Source: Christensenellaceae bacterium (GTDB lineage Bacteria; Bacillota; Clostridia; Christensenellales; Christensenellaceae). Taken from it: a stretch of DNA of 64,000 nt. The first letter of the stretch is position 1; every line of letters starts with the position of its first letter. Below, in pieces: positions 51,323-59,075 of this stretch. Both the position numbers and the translations under genes were made by a program. The stretch lies in NCBI GenBank assembly GCA_017523755.1, contig JAFWWA010000030.1, positions 24,816 to 88,815 of the forward strand, read 5' to 3'. The notes below the pieces were generated by a model. That model had not been told where the DNA came from, ran no database searches, and was given only the letters and a program-made list of their open reading frames with translations.

Positions 51323-52564
51323 ATGTACATCAGCATCAAGGATGGAAAGATAAATCCTGTGGACGAGCTTCCGGATATCTTAAACTTCCATCCGTTTAAC
51401 GGACTTCACTATTGTGATGGAGAAACAACTCTCCCTAACGGACGGAAATCTCTCCATTGGCAGAAATGTGAACTCTTTAGTGATGAAGAAGTGCAGTCCA
51501 TTTCCAATGCAGCTTCAGTTCTTGAACGCTTGTTTGATAATATGAATCGACTGGAGGCAGCAAGGGAGGCATACCAGGAATTCAAAACAGAACTTGAGAG
51601 TCTTATCTCTAATGACTCCTTCGCTTTGGCAACGGTAGACCGTCGTTTTTGTGCCTATGTATTTGAATGGAAGTTGTTTCTGGATCACTGGAAGAAATAC
51701 ATTGATGACGGCGCTCAAACGAAGCATTGGAAAGATCTTAGCGGTACGGAGAAGTACGTCGCTGCATATCAAAAGCTGTACAAGGATGTGACCTCCACAA
51801 CATATGATTCTTGTGAAGAGTATGTTCTAGCAACAGCAATTCGGAACCATGTTGTCCACGCCAATAATGCTGTATACAGTGCCCATGTCGGGCCGGACGG
51901 AAATAAAGTCTTTATATCTCGCGATGCATTTCTTTCGGAATCAAATATAAGCGCATCACAGAGAGATGTCATTAAGAAGCAAGATGTGTTGATAGATCTT
52001 GTCTGTGTTGCCGAAAAGAGCTTGAGCGCTGCCGAAACTGTCATGGAAGAACTGATGAACTTCCAGATTGATAACGATAACGCTGAGGCTACGTTGGCGT
52101 TGCTGAACTCTAATACTAAGATCATCGATGCAGGAATACAGTCTGACCGTTGGATGATCTTTAGACCAGGAAAAGTTCAATGGGAGCCAAATCTCACACA
52201 GTCGATAACAATGCAGAGAGTGAAAGATGAAGCTGGGAATCCTGTTGAGGGGCCTGGGATTACGATGCCGTTGATGACGCCTGCAGTTGGATTGTCATAT
52301 CAGTATCTTAATTGGCAAGGGTATATTGCTTTTGCAGGATATTTGAAGCATCTATATGAAAGTGGGAAGTGGCATGAGATGCAGGAAAGGTATTTGAAAG
52401 CAAGCAAAGTGAGCTTTACGGTGGAGGACACTGAGCAGGTGCAGAAGGTCGAAATGAAGGATGAAGTGCCAACCGCGCTTCTGATCGTGAATAAGAAGGG
52501 CGAGTTCCTGGATAAGGTGACTTTGCTGGACAATGCCAAGGGGGTACAGTCAGGGAAGCGATAA
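51323..52564 (+). CDS. Unrecognised protein with a HEPN-like RNxxxH motif
   Basis: A 413-residue protein with AGGAGG 8 bp before ATG 51323. No family recognised. The central part (about 50-260) is predicted helical and carries AIRNHVVHANNAVY, where Arg174-Asn175-x3-His179 matches the RxxxxH / RNxxxH active-site pattern of HEPN ribonucleases. The C-terminal part, about 290-413, has a beta-rich segment (GITMPLMTPAVGLSYQYLNW). HEPN proteins often serve in toxin-antitoxin or phage defence. The gene is wedged between a nucleotidyltransferase and the tail of another, at the cassette edge. Function is open. Confidence 0.6.
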   Translation: MYISIKDGKINPVDELPDILNFHPFNGLHYCDGETTLPNGRKSLHWQKCELFSDEEVQSISNAASVLERLFDNMNRLEAAREAYQEFKTELESLISNDSFALATVDRRFCAYVFEWKLFLDHWKKYIDDGAQTKHWKDLSGTEKYVAAYQKLYKDVTSTTYDSCEEYVLATAIRNHVVHANNAVYSAHVGPDGNKVFISRDAFLSESNISASQRDVIKKQDVLIDLVCVAEKSLSAAETVMEELMNFQIDNDNAEATLALLNSNTKIIDAGIQSDRWMIFRPGKVQWEPNLTQSITMQRVKDEAGNPVEGPGITMPLMTPAVGLSYQYLNWQGYIAFAGYLKHLYESGKWHEMQERYLKASKVSFTVEDTEQVQKVEMKDEVPTALLIVNKKGEFLDKVTLLDNAKGVQSGKR

Positions 52565-52617
52565 GAAGGCTTATAAACAGCGGGGAATACCGGGAAGATC
52601 TGTACAGCGATTTTTAA
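52564..52617 (+). pseudogene. C-terminal remnant of a second nucleotidyltransferase gene
   Basis: Codons from AGG 52567 to TAA 52617 read RLINSGEYREDLYSDF. This parallels the end of the 50352 gene (KLIEDGEYKADLYSDL), 10 of 16 residues identical, and includes host-type AGG and ATA codons. It has no start and is a leftover, probably from the gene that occupied this end of the locus before cassette replacement. Confidence 0.7.
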
Positions 52618-52697
52618 AATGATTGCTCTTTGCAATTGTATAGGCCCGGCTATCCTAAGTAATGATCAGTAGGATATGCTTTCTTAAGGACTTGGCT

Positions 52698-52747
52698 TTG
52701 ACTTTGCTCTTGATAAGGGCGTGTTGACTTTGCTCTTGATAAGGGCG
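52698..52747. repeat. Tandem 24-bp repeat, period 26
   Basis: TTGACTTTGCTCTTGATAAG plus GGCG occurs at 52698-52721 and again at 52724-52747. The second copy runs into the terminator stem. Confidence 0.85.
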
Positions 52748-52770
52748 GTACTGTATAGGACCGTCCTTTT
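52741..52770 (+). terminator. Terminator at the end of the polysaccharide locus
   Basis: GGGCGGT (52743-52749) pairs with ACCGTCC (52760-52766), followed by TTTT. Confidence 0.7.
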
Positions 52771-52809
52771 ATGCTAAAATATGAAGTAACAGACAGAAGG
52801 AAAAAGCAT

Positions 52810-53304
52810 ATGGAAAACAGTGCCATCGGGAAGAAGACCCGGATAAAAAGATATATAGTTTTTTCAGTGATCGTATTCACCATAACGTTCATTTTCTATA
52901 ACTCGCTCCAGACGGCTGAGAGGTCGATGAACCTGAGCTATCAGTTCGAGATATTCCTCAACACTATCTTAAGAGGGAAGAACGGGCTCTCCAGGTTCGG
53001 GGCATTCATATTAAGCAACATCCGCAAGGTAGCGCATTTCCTCGAGTTTCAGCTTCTGGGCTTCGAATTCGGGCTCTTCTTCATAACGCTCGGGAAAAGG
53101 ATAAGGCTCCAGGAGCTCTGGAACGCATTCTCGATCTCTGCCGCCGCAGCGGTGGCGGACGAGACGATACAGCTCGTCATCATGGGCAGGAGCGCCGAGG
53201 TCGGCGATATACTTCTTGACACAGGGGGAGCGGTGACGGGGATAATCCTGGTACTCATCCTCTCATGGATAGTCCACGGTGTTAAAAAGAGAAAGGCGGG
53301 ATGA
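52810..53304 (+). CDS. VanZ-like membrane protein
   Basis: A 164-residue protein with four or five membrane segments. IRKVAHFLEFQLLGFEFGLFF and ADETIQLVIMGRSAEVGDILLDTGGAVTGI are the VanZ signatures (the HFxEF and DxxxDxxGAxxG pattern). ATG 52810 follows AGAAGG; an earlier ATG at 52771 sits in the terminator. Codon use is host-like. It is 18 kb from the broken vanZ-like gene, so the variable cassette lies between two members of the family. It overlaps the upstream reach of the glycosylase frame. Confidence 0.88.
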   Translation: MENSAIGKKTRIKRYIVFSVIVFTITFIFYNSLQTAERSMNLSYQFEIFLNTILRGKNGLSRFGAFILSNIRKVAHFLEFQLLGFEFGLFFITLGKRIRLQELWNAFSISAAAAVADETIQLVIMGRSAEVGDILLDTGGAVTGIILVLILSWIVHGVKKRKAG

Positions 53305-53308
53305 CCTG

Positions 53309-53866
53309 GTGATCTATGAGAAGTTCTCGGATATAAAGACCGCGGTCGCGGGCTGCAGCGGATGCGCTTATGCCGTCACAAGAAAAAACACCGTCTTCGG
53401 CGAGGGGAGCCTTCACGCGAAGGTCATGTTCGTGGGCGAGGGACCCGGGGCAGTGGAGGATGAGACCGGACGCCCGTTCGTTGGGCCCGCGGGACAGCTT
53501 TTGACGAAGATGATAGAGGCCATAGGGCTCACGAGAAATGACGTATATATAGCGAACATCGTGAAATGCCGTCCTCCCCATAATGCGGATCCTCTCCCGG
53601 AATACGCGGAGCGCTGCCTGCCGTTCTTAAGGGCTCAGGTGGCGTTCATAAGGCCGAGGCTCATAGTATGTCTCGGAAAGGTGCCCACCAGGTTCCTCCT
53701 TCATGAGGAGGGGAGCATGGGAGCCCTGCACGGGAGGATGATAACTAAGGGAAGTTTCACTTTCATGCCCACATATCATCCGTCGGCCCTTCTCCATAAC
53801 GAAGATCTGAAAAGGCCTGCCTGGGAGGATTTCAAAAAGATCAGGAGCTTTATAAATGATGACTGA
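53309..53866 (+). CDS. Uracil-DNA glycosylase, family 4 (iron-sulfur)
   Basis: A 185-residue repair enzyme removing uracil from DNA. The four Fe-S ligands are present: CSGC near the N-terminus, KCRPP and ERCLPF. Active-site motifs are GEGPGAVEDETGRPFVGPAGQLL and TYHPSALL. GTG 53309 is chosen as start. It overlaps the second glycosylase-like gene by 11 bp, so the two are cotranscribed. Confidence 0.9.
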   Translation: MIYEKFSDIKTAVAGCSGCAYAVTRKNTVFGEGSLHAKVMFVGEGPGAVEDETGRPFVGPAGQLLTKMIEAIGLTRNDVYIANIVKCRPPHNADPLPEYAERCLPFLRAQVAFIRPRLIVCLGKVPTRFLLHEEGSMGALHGRMITKGSFTFMPTYHPSALLHNEDLKRPAWEDFKKIRSFINDD

Positions 53867-54422
53867 TATATATATGAAATGGAAGGAGATCTTCGGCAGG
53901 CAGGGCTATACGGAGGACATGCTCGTTTTCGGGGAAGGTTCCCCTGATTCCAGAGTCATGCTGATAGGCGAGGCCCCGGGAAAGGACGAGGTGGAGCAGG
54001 GAAGGCCCTTCTGCGGGAAGGCCGGAAAGAACCTTTCTGAATTCCTCAATGTGACGGGGATAAAAAGGGAGGAACTTTATATAACGAACACGGTCAAGTT
54101 CAGACCGTTTAAAACGGGACCTTCGGGCAGGAAGAGCAACAGGCCGCCCACAAAAGAGGAGATAAGGCTCTGTGCCGAATGCTTAAAAGAAGAGATAAAA
54201 GAGATAGATCCTGCCCTTATAGTGACGCTTGGGAACACGGCCTTAAGGGCGGTCACCGGCGATGAAAAGCTCAAAGTTTCGGAGCTCCACGGGCAGATGA
54301 CGGGGAAGGTGTTTGTCATGTATCACCCCGCGAGCGTCATATACAGAAGAGAGCTCGAAGCGGTATATATAAAGGATATGGAGCGTCTGGCTCAGATAAT
54401 AAAGGGCATGGAGAAGAAGTAA
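53856..54422 (+). CDS. Uracil-DNA-glycosylase-family paralogue lacking the Fe-S cysteines
   Basis: A 188-residue relative with GEAPGKDEVEQGRPFCGKAGKNL and MYHPASVIY. The cysteine ligands of family 4 are missing: there is no N-terminal CxxC, and VKFRPF replaces KCRPP. So it probably folds without a cluster. It could have another base specificity or a regulatory role. It overlaps the end of the canonical enzyme gene. Confidence 0.82.
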   Translation: MMTDIYMKWKEIFGRQGYTEDMLVFGEGSPDSRVMLIGEAPGKDEVEQGRPFCGKAGKNLSEFLNVTGIKREELYITNTVKFRPFKTGPSGRKSNRPPTKEEIRLCAECLKEEIKEIDPALIVTLGNTALRAVTGDEKLKVSELHGQMTGKVFVMYHPASVIYRRELEAVYIKDMERLAQIIKGMEKK

Positions 54423-54436
54423 CGGAGGGAACTTAA

Positions 54437-55914
54437 ATGTACGAGTACAGAGTGAAAGTCGAAGAAGGCATGATAGAGGGGAACCTCATAAAGGATAAGG
54501 GAGTAGTCGAGTTCTTAAGGATACCCTATGCGCTGCCGCCGGTGGGAGAACTCAGATGGAAGGCTCCTCTTCCCATGGCGCACTGGCAGGGTACGAGAAA
54601 GTCCGACAGAAGGGAGATAGCCGGCATACAGACGAAGGGCTGGTTCGGGGGAAACATGGATTTCTCCATGCTGGAGCGCAGCGAGGACTGTCTTTACTTA
54701 AACATCTGGAAGCCCGAGAGCATGAAAAAGGACATCCCCGTATACGTATGGTATCACGGCGGCGGATTCCAGGGCGGCTTCAACGGAGACCCGATGTTCA
54801 ACGGCGAGTTCCTGGCAATGAGAGGGATAATTCTCGTTACAGTGAACTACAGGCTGGGCACCATGGGCTTCTTCTGCCATCCTGATCTTGAGAAGGAGAG
54901 TCCTTACGGGACCTCGGGGAATTACGGCTTCATGGACCAGATAGCAGCCCTTAAGTGGGTGAAGAAGAACATAAGCGCTTTCGGAGGGGATCCGGACAAC
55001 ATAACCATAGGCGGTCAGTCCGCGGGCGGCATGTCGGTATCCCTCCTCATGACAAAAAACGACGGGCTCTTTAAGAAGGCCGTGTGCGAGAGCGGCGACG
55101 CGATATTGTCGGGAAGAAGGTCCGACAATTATAGGAAATGGTCGAGGCCGGTCTTGAGGTGGAAAGGATCTTAGGCGTAAAGGGCATAGATGAGCTCCGG
55201 AAGCTCCCGGCCGACCGCTTCGTAAGGGAAGATTATGATATAGCCGCTGAGACGAGGGTAGGGCGTTTTGATCCCGTTCAGGACGGAAAGGTCATCCCGA
55301 AGGACCTCACTAAAGTCATCCTTGAAGACAGGAGAACCGAGAAGCTCATAATAGGCTCGAACAGGGACGAGGGTTTCATGACGGCTGACAGCGTAAACGA
55401 GCTTAAGGCATGTGTGAAGGAGATCGCCGGTGATCTTACGGACAGATTCCTCGAATACTACGGAGCCGAGGACGACGCCGAAGCCAGGGATATGATAAAG
55501 AAATTCGGGAGCGACGAATGGCACATGAGGCTCAAGTACTGGGCAAAGAAGAGGGCAGAGAAGGGTCTTGAGACCTGGCAGTACTACTTCACAAAGGACT
55601 TCTACAATCCGGGGGTAGGCTATACCGGAGCCTCGCATTCCTCAGAGCTCATGTACATATTCGGGAACGGGAGGAGGCTCTTCGGTGACGATTACGTCTG
55701 GACCGAGGACATGCAGGAGCTCAATACGCTCATGAGCAGCTACTGGCTGAACTTCATAAAGACGGGCGACCCGAACGGGGAGGATCTTCCCATCTGGCCC
55801 GAGATAAAGGACGAGGAGACCGATATGGAGATAGGCGAGGAGACAGGCCCCACCTATGAGTTCGACGATGAGCTCACTTCTCTCTTCATGGAGGCGGAGG
55901 ATAAGCTCATTTAA
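54437..55914 (+). pseudogene. Type B carboxylesterase, frameshifted
   Basis: An alpha/beta hydrolase split in two frames. The first frame (54437 to 55174) contains VVEFLRIPYALPPVGELRWKAP-type start, the oxyanion HGGGF and the nucleophile GGQSAGG (Ser195). The second frame (usable from about 55135) contains GSNRDEGF (acid Glu) and GASHSSELMYIFG (catalytic His). They join at GGAAATGG near 55134-55141: one extra A would restore YRKMVEAGLEVERIL. All triad residues survive, so the break is recent or a sequencing error. It starts 14 bp after the glycosylase paralogue. Confidence 0.85.
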
Positions 55915-55930
55915 GGGATAAGGGCAAAAC

Positions 55931-55965
55931 AAAACGGACCCGACTATATGGCAGGTCCGTTTTTT
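55931..55965. terminator. Bidirectional terminator between the esterase and cspA
   Basis: AAAACGGACC (55931-55940) pairs with GGTCCGTTTT (55954-55963). Confidence 0.85.
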
Positions 55966-55995
55966 AAATCCTATCCGGTCTAATGGATCAACTTA

Positions 55996-56211
55996 TCAGC
56001 CGATTACTTCGACGTTGGCAGCTCTCTGTCTGCTGGGATTCTTGGGATCGGTCTCCACATCATAGGTGACCTTCTGGCCCTCTGTAAGGGTCCTGAAGCC
56101 GTCAGCCTTTATAGCTGAGAAATGTACGAATACATCGTCTCCGCCTTTTTCGTCGGAGATGAATCCGAAACCTTTTTCCGCGTTGAACCATTTCACGGTA
56201 CCATTGTTCAT
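55996..56211 (-). CDS. cspA: Cold-shock protein
   Basis: A 71-residue OB-fold RNA/DNA-binding protein: [15 protein letters not shown] (RNP1) and DVFVHFSAI (RNP2), then the conserved [10 protein letters not shown] end. GGAGGAG precedes ATG 56211. The 5' untranslated region is about 90 nt, a usual feature of cold-shock mRNAs. Monocistronic. The symbol is used for the family. Confidence 0.96.
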   Translation of the reverse strand: MNNGTVKWFNAEKGFGFISDEKGGDDVFVHFSAIKADGFRTLTEGQKVTYDVETDPKNPSRQRAANVEVIG

Positions 56212-56306
56212 GTGTATTACTCCTCCAATGTGCTTGTTTATCCGTCAGTGCATAAATGTCTGATCACGATCATGCGCGGCATCTTTCTTTTCCCGCGCAC
56301 CACTAA

Positions 56307-56335
56307 AATATATCACAGCCGACATGATAATTCAA
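56307..56335 (-). promoter_or_regulatory. Promoter of the cold-shock gene
   Basis: On the minus strand TTGAAT (56330-56335) and TATATT (56307-56312), spacer 17 bp. Confidence 0.7.
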
Positions 56336-56437
56336 TATAAAAAGGAGCAATATCGTTTAAAAGAAAGGCCTTACGGAAGGTCTTTTTTGAGCCGAAAATC
56401 ACCGCTCCATATTTTAAGAATATCTGAAATAAATATC

Positions 56438-56466
56438 TTGATTTTTGGTATTATAGATGGTATATT
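56438..56466 (+). promoter_or_regulatory. Promoter of rpmB
   Basis: TTGATT 56438-56443 and TATATT 56461-56466, spacer 17 bp. Confidence 0.75.
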
Positions 56467-56498
56467 GATATGGACGCTTTTATGGGAGGTGTTGCTCG

Positions 56499-56690
56499 AT
56501 GGCAAAGTATTGTGAAGTTTGCAAAAAGGGAGTCGTTTCCGGCAATAACGTTTCACACTCAAACCGCAAATCCAGAACAAAGTGGGCTCCGAACGTTCAG
56601 AGAGTCAGAGTTCTTGAAAACGGAAACCCCGTCAGGAAGTATGTATGTACAAGATGCCTTCGTTCCGGACGCGTTGAGCGTTACGTTTAA
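56499..56690 (+). CDS. rpmB: 50S ribosomal protein L28
   Basis: A 63-residue ribosomal protein. It starts MAKYCEVCKKGVVSGNNVSHS and ends with CTRCLRSGRVERYV, giving the zinc-binding CxxC...CxxC form of L28. GGAGG lies 8 bp before ATG 56499. It has its own promoter and terminator. Confidence 0.97.
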   Translation: MAKYCEVCKKGVVSGNNVSHSNRKSRTKWAPNVQRVRVLENGNPVRKYVCTRCLRSGRVERYV

Positions 56691-56707
56691 GCAATTGCAA
56701 AAATATT

Positions 56708-56731
56708 AAACCGGGAAGCCCGGTTTTTTAT
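56708..56731 (+). terminator. Rho-independent terminator of rpmB
   Basis: AACCGGG-AAG-CCCGGTT stem followed by TTTTATTTT. Confidence 0.9.
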
Positions 56732-56755
56732 TTTACCCATTTTCAGATCAAAGCT

Positions 56756-57169
56756 TTATTTCACGGCTCCGTGGAGCTTAACATACTTATCGGATATCCT
56801 GTCGGCCCATTTCTCGGTATAGAAGGATCCGTAGCCTATGCCTCTTCTGACCCTGAACCTGGTGAAGAGATGGCACCATACAAAGGACGGGATGCCGACC
56901 GCGAAAAGATACAGGGGCCCGAGGATCCTCGACTGGACCGTGTGGCCGTACTCGTGGTAAAACAGTCTTGAGCCCGTTTCAACGCCGCCCGAAAGGAAGA
57001 TGTATCTCCCCAGCGAAAAACAGAAGGGGGCATACTTCTCGCTCCGGCATACAGTGACGTCGCCGTATTTGCCAGACGTGCAGCCGTATATGAGCTTTGC
57101 CAGAAGCCCCGCTATGTTCTGCGGCAGGCACCATATATATAAAATGATATCTTTCAGTTTCCTTTTCAT
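56756..57169 (-). CDS. Putative membrane-associated zinc metallopeptidase-like protein
   Basis: A 137-residue protein. LFYHEYGHTVQSRILGPLYLFAVG contains an HEYGH (HExxH) motif at about residues 71-75 followed by a hydrophobic segment, and a late EKWADR could supply the third ligand. It is much shorter than M48 proteases, so catalytic function is uncertain. ATG 57169 is chosen; no ribosome site is present, and a promoter lies so close that the mRNA may be leaderless. The same frame is open upstream through birA but on the opposite strand. Confidence 0.6.
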   Translation of the reverse strand: MKRKLKDIILYIWCLPQNIAGLLAKLIYGCTSGKYGDVTVCRSEKYAPFCFSLGRYIFLSGGVETGSRLFYHEYGHTVQSRILGPLYLFAVGIPSFVWCHLFTRFRVRRGIGYGSFYTEKWADRISDKYVKLHGAVK

Positions 57170-57175
57170 GGCTAT

Positions 57176-57204
57176 ATTATATAGCAATGTGATGGGCACT
57201 GCAA
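57176..57204 (-). promoter_or_regulatory. Promoter giving a possibly leaderless mRNA
   Basis: On the minus strand TTGCAG (57199-57204) and TATAAT (57176-57181), spacer 17 bp. The -10 ends 6 bp before ATG 57169. Confidence 0.6.
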
Positions 57205-57224
57205 AAGGATAAGGGAAAAGACCT

Positions 57225-57992
57225 ATGCCATATCTTGACACATGCCTTATAAAGAAGAGCCTTAATGACGATGCCATAAAGGTATTCTCATATGACGAGA
57301 CAGGATCGACGAATGAGGAAGCCAAAGAGAAGATAAAGGACGGCCTCACGGAGGAGGCCCTCTTCGTTGCCGATTCCCAGACCATGGGAAAGGGCAGGAG
57401 GGGAAGGAGCTTCTATTCGCCGCCCCATACCGGCATATACATGTCATATGTTCCCGTTACCGACGACCCGCGCCTTATGACGGTATGCGCTGCCGCAGCG
57501 GTAGCGCTCGCGATAGATGAGCTGACCCATGCCGGTACCATGATCAAATGGGTCAACGACATATATCTTGATATGAAGAAGGTATCGGGGATACTGTGTG
57601 AGAGCACGGGGGACCCGAGAAGATACGTCATAGGGATAGGGATCAACCTTTTTACAAGGGACTTTCCGGACGACATATCTTCCCTTGCAGGATCGGTGCT
57701 GACTGAAGACGAAGGGAAGATAAAAAGGGAGGAGCTTATCGGACTCGTTATAAAAAAGCTCAGATATTTCCTTCTTCACAGGGATGAGGCCATTAATGTC
57801 TACAGGGAAAAGTCACTGATAACGGGAAAGACCGTGAGATTCATCGTAAAGGACAGGGAAGAGACCGGTCTTGTAAGGGAGATAGATAACGACGGCGGGC
57901 TCGTTATAGAAAAGGATGATAAAAGCCTCGTCCGGCTGAGCACCGGAGAGGCTGAGATAGTAAAGGATTCGCTTTTTAAAAAAGGCTGCTAG
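57225..57992 (+). CDS. birA: Biotin--[acetyl-CoA-carboxylase] ligase (no DNA-binding domain)
   Basis: A 255-residue ligase attaching biotin to carboxylase carrier domains. Motifs: FSYDETGSTNEEAKE, GKGRRGRSFYSPPHTGIYMS (biotinyl-AMP loop), IKWVNDIYLDMKKVSGIL and VIGIGINL. The N-terminal helix-turn-helix of bifunctional BirA is absent, so it is a class I, non-repressor enzyme. Its stop overlaps that of the convergent phosphoesterase gene in CTAG. Confidence 0.94.
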   Translation: MPYLDTCLIKKSLNDDAIKVFSYDETGSTNEEAKEKIKDGLTEEALFVADSQTMGKGRRGRSFYSPPHTGIYMSYVPVTDDPRLMTVCAAAAVALAIDELTHAGTMIKWVNDIYLDMKKVSGILCESTGDPRRYVIGIGINLFTRDFPDDISSLAGSVLTEDEGKIKREELIGLVIKKLRYFLLHRDEAINVYREKSLITGKTVRFIVKDREETGLVREIDNDGGLVIEKDDKSLVRLSTGEAEIVKDSLFKKGC

Positions 57993-58006
57993 CGCAGTCT
58001 TTTTAT
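57975..58006. terminator. Bidirectional terminator inside two convergent gene ends
   Basis: AAAGGCTGC (57981-57989) pairs with GCAGTCTTT (57994-58002); the loop TAGC contains the stop of birA and part of the stop of the opposite gene. Confidence 0.8.
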
Positions 58007-58480
58007 TTCGGGATAGATCCCGTCGGTCCCTATTTTTAGTATCCCGTAGGTAGTTGGGTGCCCCATTCTGGGCAGCGAGATGCTTCCTGGGTTCATCATT
58101 ATGAGCCTTCCCTGAAAGCTCATGTCGGGCACGTGTGTGTGGCCGAAGAGCGCTATCTCCGCTCCTTCCTCCTCGGCTTTTAGCTGAAGCCTTATAAGCG
58201 AGAAGCCGACTCCCAACGTATGCCCGTGGGCAAGGAAGGCCTTGCGTCCCATGACGCTCACTGTCACGCTCTCCTCATAAATGCCGCCGCTCCCGTCGCA
58301 GTTGCCCTTTACGGCGATGAAGGGTATGCCGGTCCTGTCGGATATCCTTTTTGCATCGCTTGCGTGGTCGCCGAGGTGCCAGATCTCTGAGATGCCGGGC
58401 TCTTTTTTTAAAGCCTCGAGCGCTCCTTCAATATTTCCGTGCGTATCGGATATGACGAGGACCTTCACCCTGTCATCCAT
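57989..58480 (-). CDS. YfcE/MJ0936-family metallophosphoesterase
   Basis: A 163-residue phosphodiesterase with VLVISDTHGN, WHLGDHASD, VKGNCDG, FLAHGHTLG and LFGHTHVPDM, the complete metal-binding set of the YfcE family. The start ATG 58480 overlaps the end of the rdgB gene by 8 bp. It commonly follows rph and rdgB in Firmicutes. Natural substrate not established. Confidence 0.92.
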   Translation of the reverse strand: MDDRVKVLVISDTHGNIEGALEALKKEPGISEIWHLGDHASDAKRISDRTGIPFIAVKGNCDGSGGIYEESVTVSVMGRKAFLAHGHTLGVGFSLIRLQLKAEEEGAEIALFGHTHVPDMSFQGRLIMMNPGSISLPRMGHPTTYGILKIGTDGIYPEIKRLR

Positions 58481-59075
58481 CTATCGCTTCACCGATCATC
58501 TTCTCGAGCTCGATAAGAGCCAGACCTCTGTGGGAAAGCGTGTTCTTAAGGTCCATGTCTATCTCGGCAAAGGTCCTGCCAAGCGGGGGATAGAAGAAGT
58601 ACGGGTCGTATCCGAATCCGTTCTCGCCCCTCGGCTCGAGTATGATCACGCCCTCGCACTTTCCTTCGCAGTGCAGGAGCTCTTTTCCCTCCTTTGCCAG
58701 CACCAGGTCGCATATGTACCTTGCCGTCCTCTTATCTTCCGGGAAAGCGCTCACTTTTTCTATCAGAAGAGCGTTGTTCTTCTCGTCAGTTGCACCTTCG
58801 CCGCTGAATCTTGCCGAATATACGCCGGGGGCGCCGTCAAGACAGTCTACCGAAAGACCGCTGTCGTCGCTCATTACGTACGCGTCTGTAAGAAGGCTTA
58901 TCTCAAGCGCCTTTTTCCTGGCGTTCTCATAGAAGGTGGTACCGTCTTCTACTACGTCGGCCTTTATGCCCGCGTCCTTAAGCGACAGGACCTCGTCGAA
59001 ATACGAGCCTATCATGCGCTTGAATTCGCGTATCTTTCCCTGATTATTGGAAGCTATTATAAGTCTTTTCATCAT
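58473..59075 (-). CDS. rdgB: XTP/dITP pyrophosphatase (Ham1/RdgB)
   Basis: A 200-residue house-cleaning enzyme that removes inosine and xanthosine triphosphates. Motifs: IIASNNQGKIREFK, DDSGLSVDCLDGAPGVYSARFSGE and GENGFGYDPYFF, then LSHRGLAL. It overlaps rph by 4 bp and yfcE by 8 bp. Confidence 0.96.
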   Translation of the reverse strand: MMKRLIIASNNQGKIREFKRMIGSYFDEVLSLKDAGIKADVVEDGTTFYENARKKALEISLLTDAYVMSDDSGLSVDCLDGAPGVYSARFSGEGATDEKNNALLIEKVSAFPEDKRTARYICDLVLAKEGKELLHCEGKCEGVIILEPRGENGFGYDPYFFYPPLGRTFAEIDMDLKNTLSHRGLALIELEKMIGEAIDG

